Notes: a model not told the origin generated them from the letters alone. Counted from the stretch's first letter, positions 16,917-25,798 are shown. The stretch is DNA of 64,000 nt from Chloroflexota bacterium (GCA_016860845.1 BOKF01000023.1:60100-124099), one strand, 5' to 3'. Made by a program: numbers and translations.

Positions 16917-17340
16917 TTTTTAACGCTCCTTCAAGAAATACATTTTTTCCTCGCCGGTCATTTGTGGATGTCCCCACCACCTCCGCCTGTTGGCTTACCC
17001 CCTTTAACGAACCTGAGCTGAGACCAGGGCAGCACCTCGCTTTCCCCATCCAGCAAGCTGACTCCTTCAGTACTTCCCCCTACTTTTGACCCTTTAACGA
17101 CTGTGGGGTAATCTCCACTGGCGGACGGCCCGGTGTAATCAGATGGCGGGAAGTAAAGGCCGGCCTCCATCCTTTTGGCCGGCTCAACTGCTCCAGTCCA
17201 GGCCAGGCCGGCGGCCAGGATCAAGCCGGCCAGCAGCAGCGCGGCCACTTTGTGACGATTGAATTGAATTTGTTTGGTATTCATTTTTTAACGCTCCTTC
17301 AAGAAATATATTTTTTCCTCGCCGGTCACTTGTGGACATC
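16641..17340 (-). repeat. Tandem duplication carrying small secreted protein copies 1 and 2
   Basis: Two head-to-tail units of about 325 near-identical bases (about 16645-16968 and 17013-17336), offset 368 bases, each covering the conserved part of one gene plus its leader. The high identity, including non-coding leader, shows the duplication is recent. Confidence 0.85.
16958..17284 (-). CDS. Small secreted protein, family copy 2
   Basis: 108 residues, sharing signal peptide and mature region with copy 1 almost residue for residue up to LPWSQLR, then a different tail (FVKGGKPTGGGGGDIHK). The tail ending DIHK is close to the DVHK end of copy 3. The leader with AAGGAGCGTTAAAAA before the ATG is also duplicated. 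The unit looks like a recent tandem duplication: about 320 bases are nearly identical at DNA level. Confidence 0.75.
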   Translation of the reverse strand: MNTKQIQFNRHKVAALLLAGLILAAGLAWTGAVEPAKRMEAGLYFPPSDYTGPSASGDYPTVVKGSKVGGSTEGVSLLDGESEVLPWSQLRFVKGGKPTGGGGGDIHK

Positions 17341-17637
17341 CCCACCATTTACCCCGCCCTTTCCTCCTTTAATGGATTTGAGGTGGGACCAAGACGGCAA
17401 CCCATTTTCACGCTCCGAAAAATCGGCTCCGGCGCAAACTACCTCGGCGGCAGATGGCTCGGTCTGGTCAGGTTGCGGGGAATACACGCAAGCCTGCACC
17501 GTTTGGGCTGGCTGAAGGGCAGAACCGCTTGCATCTGCCCCAGTCCAGGCCAAGCCGGCGGCCAGGGTAAAGATCAAGCCAGCGAACAAGAGTGAGACCA
17601 CCCGCTGACGGTCGAATTGAATTTGTTGGGTATTCAT
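17326..17637 (-). CDS. Small secreted protein, family copy 3
   Basis: 103 residues, more diverged. It keeps MNTQQIQF, the hydrophobic LLFAGLIFTLAAGLAWTGA signal, and the C-terminal LPSWSHLKSIKGGKGG block ending GGDVHK. Unlike copies 1 and 2 its mature part has two cysteines (VQACVYS, EVVCAGAD), allowing a disulfide. GGAGCG lies about 13 bases before the ATG. It is the promoter-side member of the three-gene tandem array on the minus strand. Confidence 0.7.
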   Translation of the reverse strand: MNTQQIQFDRQRVVSLLFAGLIFTLAAGLAWTGADASGSALQPAQTVQACVYSPQPDQTEPSAAEVVCAGADFSERENGLPSWSHLKSIKGGKGGVNGGDVHK

Positions 17638-17665
17638 TTTTAGTTAAACGCTCCTTTGTAAATTA

Positions 17666-17715
17666 GGAGTCCAAACCTTGGTTTGGTGCCTTCGGCAGAG
17701 CAAGCTCTGGACTCC
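17666..17715 (+). repeat. Palindromic intergenic repeat, GGAGTCC family
   Basis: Begins GGAGTCCAAACC and ends GCTCTGGACTCC, with smaller nested palindromes (AGAGCAAGCTCT). The right arm read on the minus strand matches that of the unit at 33093-33150 in about 18 of 22 positions. Probably a transcribed double hairpin between the peptide array and the HbpS-like gene. Confidence 0.6.
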
Positions 17716-17731
17716 ATTTTCATTATTGGCT

Positions 17732-18136
17732 CTATTTTAAGGCGACGGCTCCGGCCGCCGCGACCTCGTGGTCATGCTCAACGGTGCTGCCGCTGACGCC
17801 GATGGCCCCAATCACCGCGCCATCGCCGTTTTTGAGCGGGACGCCGCCGGGAAAGGTGATCAACCCCCCGTTGGACACCTCGATATTGAACAAGGGCTGC
17901 CCCGGTTGGGACAATACGCCCAACACGCCGGTCGGCATGTCGAAGAAACGGGCGGTTTTGGCCTTTTTAACGGCAATGTCCACGCTGCCCAGCCAGGCGT
18001 TGTCCATGCGCGCAAAGGCCTTCAAGTTGGCCCCGGCGTCTACGACGGCAATGTCCATCTTGGTTTCCAGTTCTTCGGCTTTTTGGCGAGCGGCGGCCAG
18101 AACGGCCATGGCTTGCTGTAAGGTTATGTCTGACAT
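17732..18136 (-). CDS. HbpS/GlcG-like (DUF336) protein
   Basis: 134 residues, full length for the GlcG/HbpS family, whose members include a secreted haem-binding sensor partner (HbpS) and enzymes of unclear activity. Visible: [85 protein letters not shown]. There is no signal peptide, so it is likely cytoplasmic. The ATG follows AGGAGA about 10 bases upstream. It lies between the small secreted protein array and the subtilase on the same strand, but spacing does not prove an operon. Confidence 0.9.
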   Translation of the reverse strand: MSDITLQQAMAVLAAARQKAEELETKMDIAVVDAGANLKAFARMDNAWLGSVDIAVKKAKTARFFDMPTGVLGVLSQPGQPLFNIEVSNGGLITFPGGVPLKNGDGAVIGAIGVSGSTVEHDHEVAAAGAVALK

Positions 18137-18245
18137 TTTGGTAAGTCTCCTTCTGTTTTGATTAAATGTTTGAATGGTTTTGTTTTGTTAGCCAACTATG
18201 TTATGCGGTGAGTGATTACATCATCATCCTTACTTAAATCCTCCT

Positions 18246-20999
18246 CTATTTGATAATAAGGGGTAGAAATATCTTTGACTGCTGAGTTGGCGACTGGCAC
18301 GGAAACGGTACGCTGGCCGACCCGGACGAGACAGTTGTCCCGGCATTGCGATAGTAGGCCAGGAGGTTGAGGCGGGCCGGAGGACAACCTGTGAAGGCAT
18401 ATCTCACATGCCAGCGGATAATCCTGGGAAAGCCCTTGATAACCTCGCCCGTAGCCACATCCCAATTTCTAAAGCCCGGATCGTGATGCAGCTCAGTGGC
18501 AGAGTAAAAGTGCGACCGGCCGTCAGCAGTATAAATCCGCGCTCCCTTCACCCCGTAATCAATGGCATTAGGGAGTTGCAACTGCGCATAACTACCCGGC
18601 GCGGCAAAGCCGTTGTTGGTCAGGGTGGAATAGACGTAAAAATCTTGACTGTAGCCAGCGCCGCCGGCGGCGCTCATTGAGCCGGAAACCGTAACAGCAG
18701 GCTTATTGAGCATCACCAGGGCGGCCAGGCCGTACCTTTGGGCCGACCAGAGCGAATAGGCGCTGGCTTCGATGCGCCAGGTTCCGGGCGCTCCGCCCGT
18801 CACTTTGACATATTCCACCGTATCATCCGGGGTGGTGGAACTGCCCACCAAAGCCCCGCTGCCGTCATACACCTTCACATCCAGGTCATTAATCACATTG
18901 TCGTTGCCCGATGCGGCCACCGGATCGGCCCAGGTTAAAGCGACGCGCACTTCGTCAAAGCCGGCCGGTACGGTAAAGGTATGGTTAGCCGCAGCGCCGG
19001 TTCCGCTGAAAGCGCCGGTCCAAAAGGAAATATCACTGATGTTGGTCTGGTCGTAGATGGCGTGGAAGACATTGAGCATGCCCCGCCCATAGTGAGCCAC
19101 GTTAGTTCCCCCCACATCGGTGGCTGAGACAATAAAGGCGGCTTTGACCACCTCGGGCCAGTTAATGAAATTGCTGTAGGCATCCAGAAATTGGGCCATG
19201 GCCCCACTCACCTGGGGCGCGGCAAAGCTGGTGCCATCACTGGTAAAATAGTAACCATTACCGGTAGGAGATAGATACCAGGGCCCAGTCGAGCGGATGT
19301 TCACCCCGGGCGCTACCAGGTCGGGCTTGACGCGGGTAGCGCCGTCGTTATCAGCATCAATTGGCCCGAAATTACTGAAACAAATCCGTTCGCCGGGAGG
19401 CCAATTATTATCTGTGCAAACATCAAAAAAATTAAAGGTTCCTTCCGACATATTACCATCTTTAACCGCGCCGACGGTGAACGCATTTTTGGCTGTGCCC
19501 GGGTCGGTGATCAAAGCGTTGTGGTTGTGGCTAGCGATGACCATGTTGACCGGCCGAGAGTTAAATTCACCCCGCACAGCCCGGTCGGTCAGTTGGGCAT
19601 CAATAAGGTATTGGCCATTATAGCCCCCAGAACTAAAGTTGGCGATGTGCATATTTCGGCCGGCCCCGCGCTGGAGCGCGGCCTGAAAGTCCATAACTTC
19701 GATCCTCTCAGCATGCTTATTGAGCTGGTAGATCAAGAAGTTAACTCTGGGGGCCAGCCCTTGCCAGGAATAATCGCTGTCGTAAGCGCCGCTGCCGCCA
19801 ATGGTCCCCGCAATGTGGGTACCATGGCCGTGCTCGTCTGTAGCGTCGGTGCTCTCAAAATCTGAGTATGGGTCCCAGGAATATTGGTCTACAATCCGGC
19901 CGGCCGGCAGGTCGGGGTGGTAGGTGGAACCCTGGCGGGCAATGCCGGTGTCCAGCACGGCCACGTTGACGCCGCTGCCATTCAAGCCCAACTGTTTGAC
20001 GATATCGGCCCCGGCCCCTAAAGTTCCTTCAAAGTTGGCCGGGGGCAGGTTTTCCGGCTGGGCCAACGAGGGATCTTTCAGACCAGCCAGCTTGGCCAGG
20101 GTTTGCTCCTCAATCCATTGCACCAGAGGATGTTGGGCCAGCGGCATAATCTGGGCTGCCGCCATCGTGCCGCTGACCAGGTGCAGCGGCCCATCGGAAA
20201 CCTGGGTAATGGTCATAAAGGCTCGCAGCGCCTGGAGCTGTTCCGGCTTGGGGCTTTCAAAAAGTTGCACCGTTATGGCTAAGGTTTCCTGCGGTTTTTC
20301 GATGATCTTGGCCTTAAGCGGCTCGGCCACTCGCGCCTCGGCCGGGGGCAGGCCGACAAAATGCAGCTTGCCGGCCTCAATCAGCCGGGTTACTTCCGGT
20401 AAAGCCGCGGGCGGAATCTTGGCATATACGGAAAGTTTGTCAATGGGGTCGCCAAAGACAACGCCTTGTTGTTCCAGTTGGCTTTTGGCCCCCAAATCTA
20501 CCGGATAGTTGAATTGAACTGCCACATAGGGTATCTCAACCATGCCCGAAGCGGCTGAAATGGCCGGCTGGGCCAGTTGCGCCCGCATGTCTGGGGCCAA
20601 CCCCGGCGTGACTATAAGATCGAAGCCTGAGCCAAAGCGAATCCGGCCAGGGTCAATATCGCTGCCCGGTTTGAGCGCGATAGCCTCCTGGCCAGTCACC
20701 TGAAACGTGCTGCGAGAAATGGTTGGATCATCCAAAAATGCGCCGCTGGCCTGGTCATAGCCCAAATGAACCTCGCTCAGGCTCAGGTTAGCCCCGGTAA
20801 TCCCCTGGGTTGCCAGCATAGCGGTGATGTTGGGGTCTTCGGTGGTGCCCCAGGCTGCCAGGGCGATGACCTCATCCTCGTCCAGATCGCCCTGAGCATC
20901 TGCTGGGGGGATATTGAACCGGATGGCGAGTAAGAGCCATGCGCTTAATATCCCGATGGCTAAAGTTGTATAGATTAAATGCTTCCCTCTTGGTTTCAT
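18246..20999 (-). CDS. Secreted subtilisin-like serine protease (S8 family)
   Basis: 917 residues from ATG 20999 (MKPRGKH). A signal peptide covers about residues 1-35. A prodomain-like region precedes the catalytic domain with triad residues in VAVLDTGIARQG (Asp), DEHGHGTHIAGT (His) and SDGTSFAAPQVSG (Ser). A beta-sandwich resembling pre-peptidase or P-type domains follows (FTVPAGFDEVRVALTW...INDLDVKVYD), then a second beta domain. The last residues are KIFLPLIIK, a tail I associate with Chloroflexota exported proteins. The start overlaps the stop of the upstream small membrane-protein gene (TAATG), which decides this start over an earlier in-frame one. It degrades or processes proteins outside the cell. 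Confidence 0.93.
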   Translation of the reverse strand: MKPRGKHLIYTTLAIGILSAWLLLAIRFNIPPADAQGDLDEDEVIALAAWGTTEDPNITAMLATQGITGANLSLSEVHLGYDQASGAFLDDPTISRSTFQVTGQEAIALKPGSDIDPGRIRFGSGFDLIVTPGLAPDMRAQLAQPAISAASGMVEIPYVAVQFNYPVDLGAKSQLEQQGVVFGDPIDKLSVYAKIPPAALPEVTRLIEAGKLHFVGLPPAEARVAEPLKAKIIEKPQETLAITVQLFESPKPEQLQALRAFMTITQVSDGPLHLVSGTMAAAQIMPLAQHPLVQWIEEQTLAKLAGLKDPSLAQPENLPPANFEGTLGAGADIVKQLGLNGSGVNVAVLDTGIARQGSTYHPDLPAGRIVDQYSWDPYSDFESTDATDEHGHGTHIAGTIGGSGAYDSDYSWQGLAPRVNFLIYQLNKHAERIEVMDFQAALQRGAGRNMHIANFSSGGYNGQYLIDAQLTDRAVRGEFNSRPVNMVIASHNHNALITDPGTAKNAFTVGAVKDGNMSEGTFNFFDVCTDNNWPPGERICFSNFGPIDADNDGATRVKPDLVAPGVNIRSTGPWYLSPTGNGYYFTSDGTSFAAPQVSGAMAQFLDAYSNFINWPEVVKAAFIVSATDVGGTNVAHYGRGMLNVFHAIYDQTNISDISFWTGAFSGTGAAANHTFTVPAGFDEVRVALTWADPVAASGNDNVINDLDVKVYDGSGALVGSSTTPDDTVEYVKVTGGAPGTWRIEASAYSLWSAQRYGLAALVMLNKPAVTVSGSMSAAGGAGYSQDFYVYSTLTNNGFAAPGSYAQLQLPNAIDYGVKGARIYTADGRSHFYSATELHHDPGFRNWDVATGEVIKGFPRIIRWHVRYAFTGCPPARLNLLAYYRNAGTTVSSGSASVPFPCQSPTQQSKIFLPLIIK

Positions 21000-21334
21000 T
21001 AGACAGCCCTTTGTTGGTTGAGCGCCAGCCAAACTTCATTCGTGACATCTTTGCCGCCCGATAAATTAGTGGCAAGAATGGCGATGGTATAAATGATGCC
21101 CCACGGAAAGCCCCACCAGCCTGCCAACAGAGTCAAAAAGGTATAGCCAAGCCCCTTGCTGACAGCGCTTTCCTCGGCTTTGACAAAATAAACATCTGAA
21201 CTGCGTTTAAAGGTGAGGATGATACAGGAGATACAGTAATGGAATATCACAAACCTGCCGCCTCTTTGCAGTTCAAACTTAAGCTCATTCGCAGTCATTC
21301 CTTCGATTCCTTTGATTTGCATAGTTAGCTCCAT
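20999..21334 (-). CDS. Small membrane protein coupled to the subtilase
   Basis: 111 residues. A cytoplasmic N-terminal part (TANELKFELQRGGRFVIFHY) leads into two hydrophobic segments (about 33-46 and 70-90; the second is LLAGWWGFPWGIIYTIAILA) and a polar tail. I recall similar small proteins with the GWWGxPWGxIYT motif as common bacterial hypotheticals; the function is not known to me. Its TAA stop overlaps the subtilase ATG by one base, so translation is coupled. A role in export or regulation of the protease is suggested only by this arrangement. Confidence 0.7.
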   Translation of the reverse strand: MELTMQIKGIEGMTANELKFELQRGGRFVIFHYCISCIILTFKRSSDVYFVKAEESAVSKGLGYTFLTLLAGWWGFPWGIIYTIAILATNLSGGKDVTNEVWLALNQQRAV

Positions 21335-21359
21335 TTATATTATCTAACAGTCTATCAAC

Positions 21360-21848
21360 TCAATCGCCTACCTGCCAGACTCTCACCTCAGCCTCGATGT
21401 CTCCTTGGCCCAGCGCCCGCGCCACCGAAATACGGTGATGCCCATCCCGCACAAAATAGATGTCTCCCACCTGAACCAACTGTACTAGCGGCAGGGCGAT
21501 CCCCAGTTCTCGCGCGGCGGCGATGTGCAGCCAGCGGCTTTGGCTGTGATGTTGCAGTGGATAAAAAGCGCGATCAAAATCCCGGCAGCGTCCCTGGCTG
21601 CCCTGAATCTGGTCAAGGGGCACCAGTTGTATCCCCGCCGAGTAGCGATTGTTGACGCGCTGAGTTGTTTCCGCCTCGGTTAAGCTGAGCAGGTCCGGCG
21701 ACCGCCCCAGCAGGCACAAGGCCATTCGCCTCAGCCAGCCCGCCAGATAAGCCCGCTGGTACAGTTGAACTGCTGCCTGTCTGGCTCGCCTTTGATTATT
21801 TCTGAAACCAGGTTGCATTCGTTGAGTTAATTGCAACATATTTCTCAC
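21360..21848 (-). CDS. ParB-like nuclease-fold domain protein
   Basis: 162 residues. The C-terminal half has the ParB/sulfiredoxin-like signature (IQLVPLDQIQGSQGRC..., VQVGDIYFVRDGHHRISVARALG), where the GHHR motif lies in the nucleotide-binding site. The N-terminal half is helical and basic and contains a possible membrane-associated stretch. It lacks the HTH part of chromosome-partitioning ParB, so it is not a segregation protein. The start is ambiguous between GTG 21848 and ATG 21839. It sits between the fourth small secreted protein gene and the subtilase pair; gaps on both sides are under 30 bases, so it may be in one transcript with them. Confidence 0.75.
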   Translation of the reverse strand: MRNMLQLTQRMQPGFRNNQRRARQAAVQLYQRAYLAGWLRRMALCLLGRSPDLLSLTEAETTQRVNNRYSAGIQLVPLDQIQGSQGRCRDFDRAFYPLQHHSQSRWLHIAAARELGIALPLVQLVQVGDIYFVRDGHHRISVARALGQGDIEAEVRVWQVGD

Positions 21849-21868
21849 TTGCTATGTTGGTTGGCAAT

Positions 21869-22213
21869 TTAATTCTGGACTCCAGCTGCGCCCGAAGCCC
21901 CTTTTTTTGATCCTTTAATGGATCTGAGTTGGGACCAGGGCAGCAACTCGCTTTCACAGCCTTTAAAACTGACCCCGTCTGTAGTGCTCCCTGGTTTTGA
22001 TCCTTTAACGATGATGGGGCAATCTACATCGGCGGACGGCCCGATGTAGTTAGAGTGCGGGAAGTAAAGGCCAGCCTGCGCCGTTTTGTCTGGCTGAAAG
22101 ATTGAGGTACTTGCATCTGCTCCAGTCCAGGCCAGACCGGCGGCCAGGATCAAGCCGGCGAACAAGAGTGCGGTCATCCGCTGATAGTTGAATTGAATTT
22201 GTTGGGTCTTCAT
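21869..22213 (-). CDS. Small secreted protein, family copy 4
   Basis: 114 residues. Same architecture as the array at 16584-17637: MKTQQIQFNYQR, signal LLFAGLILAAGLAWTGA, then AGLYFPHSNYIGPSADVDCP, IIVKGSK, and LLPWSQLRSIKGSKKGASG. Two cysteines (DVDCP, FKGCES) as in copy 3 but at different places. The leader GAGGAGCGTTTACC matches copy 3. It is separated from the other copies by the HbpS-like, subtilase, membrane and ParB-like genes, so those genes are bracketed by members of the family. Confidence 0.75.
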   Translation of the reverse strand: MKTQQIQFNYQRMTALLFAGLILAAGLAWTGADASTSIFQPDKTAQAGLYFPHSNYIGPSADVDCPIIVKGSKPGSTTDGVSFKGCESELLPWSQLRSIKGSKKGASGAAGVQN

Positions 22214-22633
22214 TTTTAGGTAAACGCTCCTCTGAAAATAGTAGTCAGTAATCAGTAGTCAGTAGTCAGAAAGTCATTTTCCTCGTTGGTGTCGTCCCGA
22301 CTCGGACTGTCTGACTCCTTTGAAAATAGTGAACAGTTATCAGTGATTAGTGAGCAGTCGAACTGATGACCGATTACTGCACACTGATGACTGTCCTTTG
22401 TTAAGGATTATCACGACCTTAGCTTATCACAAGCAGCGTTTAAAAAGCGTCACAAACAGCGTTTGTAAAGCGTTTGGTGGAGCGTTTTTGGAATTTCTAA
22501 GCGGGTGCTTGGCGAGAAAAGAGGGGTTTTTTCCAGCAGCGGAGGATGGGCAGGGGTTCGTTTGGGGTGGCGGCCTCAGCGCGGGCCGGGTCATAAGCTG
22601 CGCCTAAGCAGGTGCGACTGGCGCAGACATGGG
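22214..22633. other. Intergenic stretch with short tandem sequence
   Basis: Contains repeats of AGTAGTCAGTAATC type at 22237-22270 and a similar degenerate stretch at 22326-22398, plus three near-copies of GCGTTTGTAAAGCGTTTG around 22430-22490. No gene that I can support. The promoter of copy 4 should lie at its left end. Confidence 0.5.
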
Positions 22634-25600
22634 CTAGTTGGGATCAGTCCGGGCTTCGGTCGGGTTGAGTTCAGCCGCGAGGCGCAGCGCCTCGGCAATG
22701 GCCTGTTCCTGACTCATCACCTGTCCTTCCGCCCAGGCAGCTTCAAACGCCGCTTCAACCATCGAGGCGCGCATGGCGACGAGGTTGCGATCATAGGCAG
22801 CACGGCCAATAGGGTTCAGGGAAGCGCCGCTGGCGTCGAGCAAGGCTGCTGCGGCGCCGAACAGCCGCGCTGCCGGCGCCGACCGTCCCTGCGACCCAAC
22901 CACCCCGGCCAGGCCCGCCAGACAATGGGCCACCCTCACTTTGTCCCCCATTTCCCGCCGCAATACTAAACTCTGTACAAAGCGCGACGCTGCTCGGCCG
23001 TAGTCGCCTTGAAACAGGGCCACATAGCCCAAGGTGTAGAGCAACCAAGCGATCCCATCCTTGCTGCCCAGTTGCCGGAATAGGGCCAGACTCTCCTCGC
23101 AGTGCGTTGCGGCTTCCCCGTAGTCGCCTTGTGACATGGCTACAGCCCCCAAGAAATAAAGCGCCCAGGCAACACCCCGCGGATACCCCAGCTCCCGACT
23201 CAGGATCAGGCTCTCCTGGCAGAACACGGCTGCCAGCTCATAGTCGTCAAGACAATAGGTGACCCAGCCCAGACGACCGAGCGACCAGGCGGTGCCCCGT
23301 TTATCGGCGGCCTGGCGGAACAGCATGACGCTGTCTCCCAGGAGCGCCGCGGCCTGCTCATAATGGCCCTGGTCGCTGGCGATGTGCCCCAGTTGAAAGA
23401 GTGACCAGGCGCTACCCACCTTATCCCCCAGTTCGCGGTACAGGGTCAGGCTCTCTTCAAGGAGCAACCCGGCTTGCCCATAGTCGCCTTGAAGATGCAC
23501 CAGCGTCCCAGCCCCCCAAAGCGCCTTCGCCCGCGCCGGCGTGCGCCCTAAGACCTCGGTCTGGGTCAGCATACTTTCGAGCCAGCCGCGTCCTTCACTC
23601 CAATGACCGTGCAAGTACCAGAACAGCACCAAAGTTCCGGCTAACCGCAACCCCGTCTCACCCTTCTGTGCTCCGGCCTGGCTCCATCTCAGCGCCGCTC
23701 GCAGGTTGTCGTGTTCGACCTCCAGCCGGTCCAACCAGGCCAACTGCTCCTGCCCTTGAAGCTTCGGTTCCACCTGTTCCGCCAGCGCCAGATAATACCC
23801 TGCATGCTGTTGCCGGATGACTTCCGCCTCACCCGATGCCAACAACCTGTCATGCCCATATTGCCGCATCGTCTCCAGCAAGCGATAGCGCGCCTCCTGG
23901 CCCTGTAGCTGCGTACCAACGACGACCAATGACTTATCCACCAGGTGCGAGAGCAGTTCCAGGATTTCATCCGCTTCAATACCGCACCCGGCGCAGACCA
24001 CTTCTGTGGCCTCCAATGTAAACCCACCTTCAAACACCGCCAGCCGCCGGAACAAGACGCGCTCTGGCTCCGAGAGGAGATCATAGCTCCAGTCAATGGC
24101 GGCTCTCAACGTCTGATGGCGAGAGCCGAGGGTCCGGCTGCCGGCGGCGAGCACTTTGAAACAGTCGTCCAACCGCACGGAAATCTGTTGTACAGTTAAT
24201 ACTTTCACCCGCGCCGCGGCCAACTCAAGTGCCAGGGGAATACCATCCAGACGCCGGCATATCTGCACCACCGCTGCGGCGTTGTGCTGGGTCAGGCTAA
24301 AGGTCGGCAGGGTGGCGGCGGCTCGCTCGCTAAAGAGCCGCACCGCCTCAGACTGGCTTAAACCAACCACAGCCTCCTCGCTCAAGGACTTCCTCCCCCC
24401 TTCCTGCCTCCCCCCGCTGCGGGGGGATTGAGGGGGGTCTGGGGACTGAGGGGGGGGCAAATGGTGCGAGTCGGGCAAGGAGAGAGAGGGCGTTAGCCAG
24501 GTGGTCTCACCGCTGACACTCAACGACTCCCGGCTTGTGGCTAATACCTTTAGCTTGGAACAGGTACGCAGCAGCCCCTCGACCAGTTGGGCGCAGGCTG
24601 CCACCAGGTGCTCGCAGTTGTCCAGCACTAACAGCAGCTTCTTGGGCCGGAGATAATCTGACAGGGTCTCCCGCAGCAGTTTGCCCGGTTGCTCCTGCAC
24701 CCCCAGAGTCGAGGCGACTGCCTGTGGGGTGAGCGCTGGATCCGCCAGGGCTGCCAACTCGACCCACCACACTCCATCCGCAAACTCTCCCTTGAGGCGC
24801 AGATCAGCCGCTACTTCGAGGGCGAGCCGGGTCTTGCCACAGCCGCCAGCCCCGGTGAGGGTTAGCAGGCGGGTCGCGCTCAGCAGCCGCTGGACCTCGG
24901 CCTGCTCGCGCACCCGCCCAATGAAGCTGGTTAATGGAATGGGCAGGTTATGCTGGCGAGGGTGTGGGAACGATGGTGCAGGCGGAGCGAGGGGTGGGGG
25001 TGGGGGCGTCTTCAGGCGCAGCGCTTCGTAAGCAGCCCGGGTGGCGGGACTGGGCGCCACCCCCAGTTCGCGTTCCAGGACGGTGGCGCAGGTGTGATAG
25101 AGACGGAGGGCGCTGGCCCGGTCGCCGCTGAGAGCGTGCAGGCGGATCAGGTGTTGGTAGGTCGCCTCTTGCAAGGGGTCGTGTTGCAGCAGCCGTTGGG
25201 CGTAACGGATGGCCGGCCGATAGTCGCGCTCGGTTTCCAGCAGCAGGATCAGCCGTTCCAGGGCGGCGCTGAACATCTGGCTCAAACGTTCACGTTCTGA
25301 CAGGAGCCAGTCGTCGTAGCAACTCGGCAGCAGGTCGCCCTGGTAGAGGGTCACGGCCTGCTCTAAAGCGGCGCGCATTTCAGCCGGATCTCCTCCGGCC
25401 CGCTCAACCTGGTCAGCCTGGGTTATGGCCTGCTCGAAGTCGGCTACGTCCAGCATAAACGGGGCATCGGTCCGCCATTCCAGCGTGCCGTCGCCGGTAT
25501 GGAGAAACCGGTCGGCCTGCGGGAGGGCCTGGCGCAACCGGTGGATGAGATTACGCAGATTGGCGCGGGCGCGGGCTTCGGTTGAATCGGGCCAGAAAAG

Positions 25601-25756
25601 AAAGGCGAGGTGGGAGCGAGGGTGGGGCGCGTGGCGACGCAGGGCCAGGTAAGCCAACAGGGCTTGCAGACGCGACGTGTTGATGGCCGTCACCGCCACC
25701 TCACCATCGAGCAGGCGGAAACCACCCAGAAGGTAGACCTTGAGCACGGGCAGCAT
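22634..25756 (-). CDS. SARP/BTAD-NB-ARC-TPR transcriptional regulator
   Basis: 1040 residues. N-terminal OmpR-like winged helix (about 5-95: YLLGGFRLLDGEVAV, FLFWPDSTEARARANLRNLI), BTAD helical domain (about 100-245), NB-ARC ATPase with P-loop LTGAGGCGKTRLA (about 300), Walker B LLLVLDNCEH and sensor VLATSRESL, then about eight TPR-like repeats containing GDYGQA-type motifs. This is the AfsR-like architecture: DNA binding at promoters, switched by ATP and a TPR-bound partner. Residues about 432-455 (a Pro/Arg-rich stretch) come from a GC-rich palindromic repeat inserted in frame. GAAGGAGG precedes the ATG. Targets are unknown; the nearest genes are the small secreted protein family. Confidence 0.9.
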   Translation of the reverse strand: MLPVLKVYLLGGFRLLDGEVAVTAINTSRLQALLAYLALRRHAPHPRSHLAFLFWPDSTEARARANLRNLIHRLRQALPQADRFLHTGDGTLEWRTDAPFMLDVADFEQAITQADQVERAGGDPAEMRAALEQAVTLYQGDLLPSCYDDWLLSERERLSQMFSAALERLILLLETERDYRPAIRYAQRLLQHDPLQEATYQHLIRLHALSGDRASALRLYHTCATVLERELGVAPSPATRAAYEALRLKTPPPPPLAPPAPSFPHPRQHNLPIPLTSFIGRVREQAEVQRLLSATRLLTLTGAGGCGKTRLALEVAADLRLKGEFADGVWWVELAALADPALTPQAVASTLGVQEQPGKLLRETLSDYLRPKKLLLVLDNCEHLVAACAQLVEGLLRTCSKLKVLATSRESLSVSGETTWLTPSLSLPDSHHLPPPQSPDPPQSPRSGGRQEGGRKSLSEEAVVGLSQSEAVRLFSERAAATLPTFSLTQHNAAAVVQICRRLDGIPLALELAAARVKVLTVQQISVRLDDCFKVLAAGSRTLGSRHQTLRAAIDWSYDLLSEPERVLFRRLAVFEGGFTLEATEVVCAGCGIEADEILELLSHLVDKSLVVVGTQLQGQEARYRLLETMRQYGHDRLLASGEAEVIRQQHAGYYLALAEQVEPKLQGQEQLAWLDRLEVEHDNLRAALRWSQAGAQKGETGLRLAGTLVLFWYLHGHWSEGRGWLESMLTQTEVLGRTPARAKALWGAGTLVHLQGDYGQAGLLLEESLTLYRELGDKVGSAWSLFQLGHIASDQGHYEQAAALLGDSVMLFRQAADKRGTAWSLGRLGWVTYCLDDYELAAVFCQESLILSRELGYPRGVAWALYFLGAVAMSQGDYGEAATHCEESLALFRQLGSKDGIAWLLYTLGYVALFQGDYGRAASRFVQSLVLRREMGDKVRVAHCLAGLAGVVGSQGRSAPAARLFGAAAALLDASGASLNPIGRAAYDRNLVAMRASMVEAAFEAAWAEGQVMSQEQAIAEALRLAAELNPTEARTDPN
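24391..24458 (-). repeat. GC-rich palindromic repeat inside the SARP gene
   Basis: Read on the minus strand it contains CCCCCCTCAATCCCCCC followed by GGGGGGAGG, the same core as the repeat at 16020-16092. It adds about 23 residues, without a frameshift, between the NB-ARC sensor region and the conserved SEAVRLFSERA helix. Confidence 0.65.
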
Positions 25757-25798
25757 CTCGCCCTCCTTCAGGGAGGATACGATCCAGAAACAAAGGAG

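Noticed and set aside
16584..17637. Small secreted protein array as RiPP precursors
   Set aside because: No YcaO, radical SAM, lanthipeptide or similar enzyme and no dedicated peptidase-ABC transporter is visible; a Sec signal peptide is present instead. Left as an open peptide family.
22237..22398. CRISPR-like appearance of repeated AGTAGTCAGTAATC
   Set aside because: Units are about 10 bases, contiguous and degenerate, without spacers or cas genes; simple tandem sequence.
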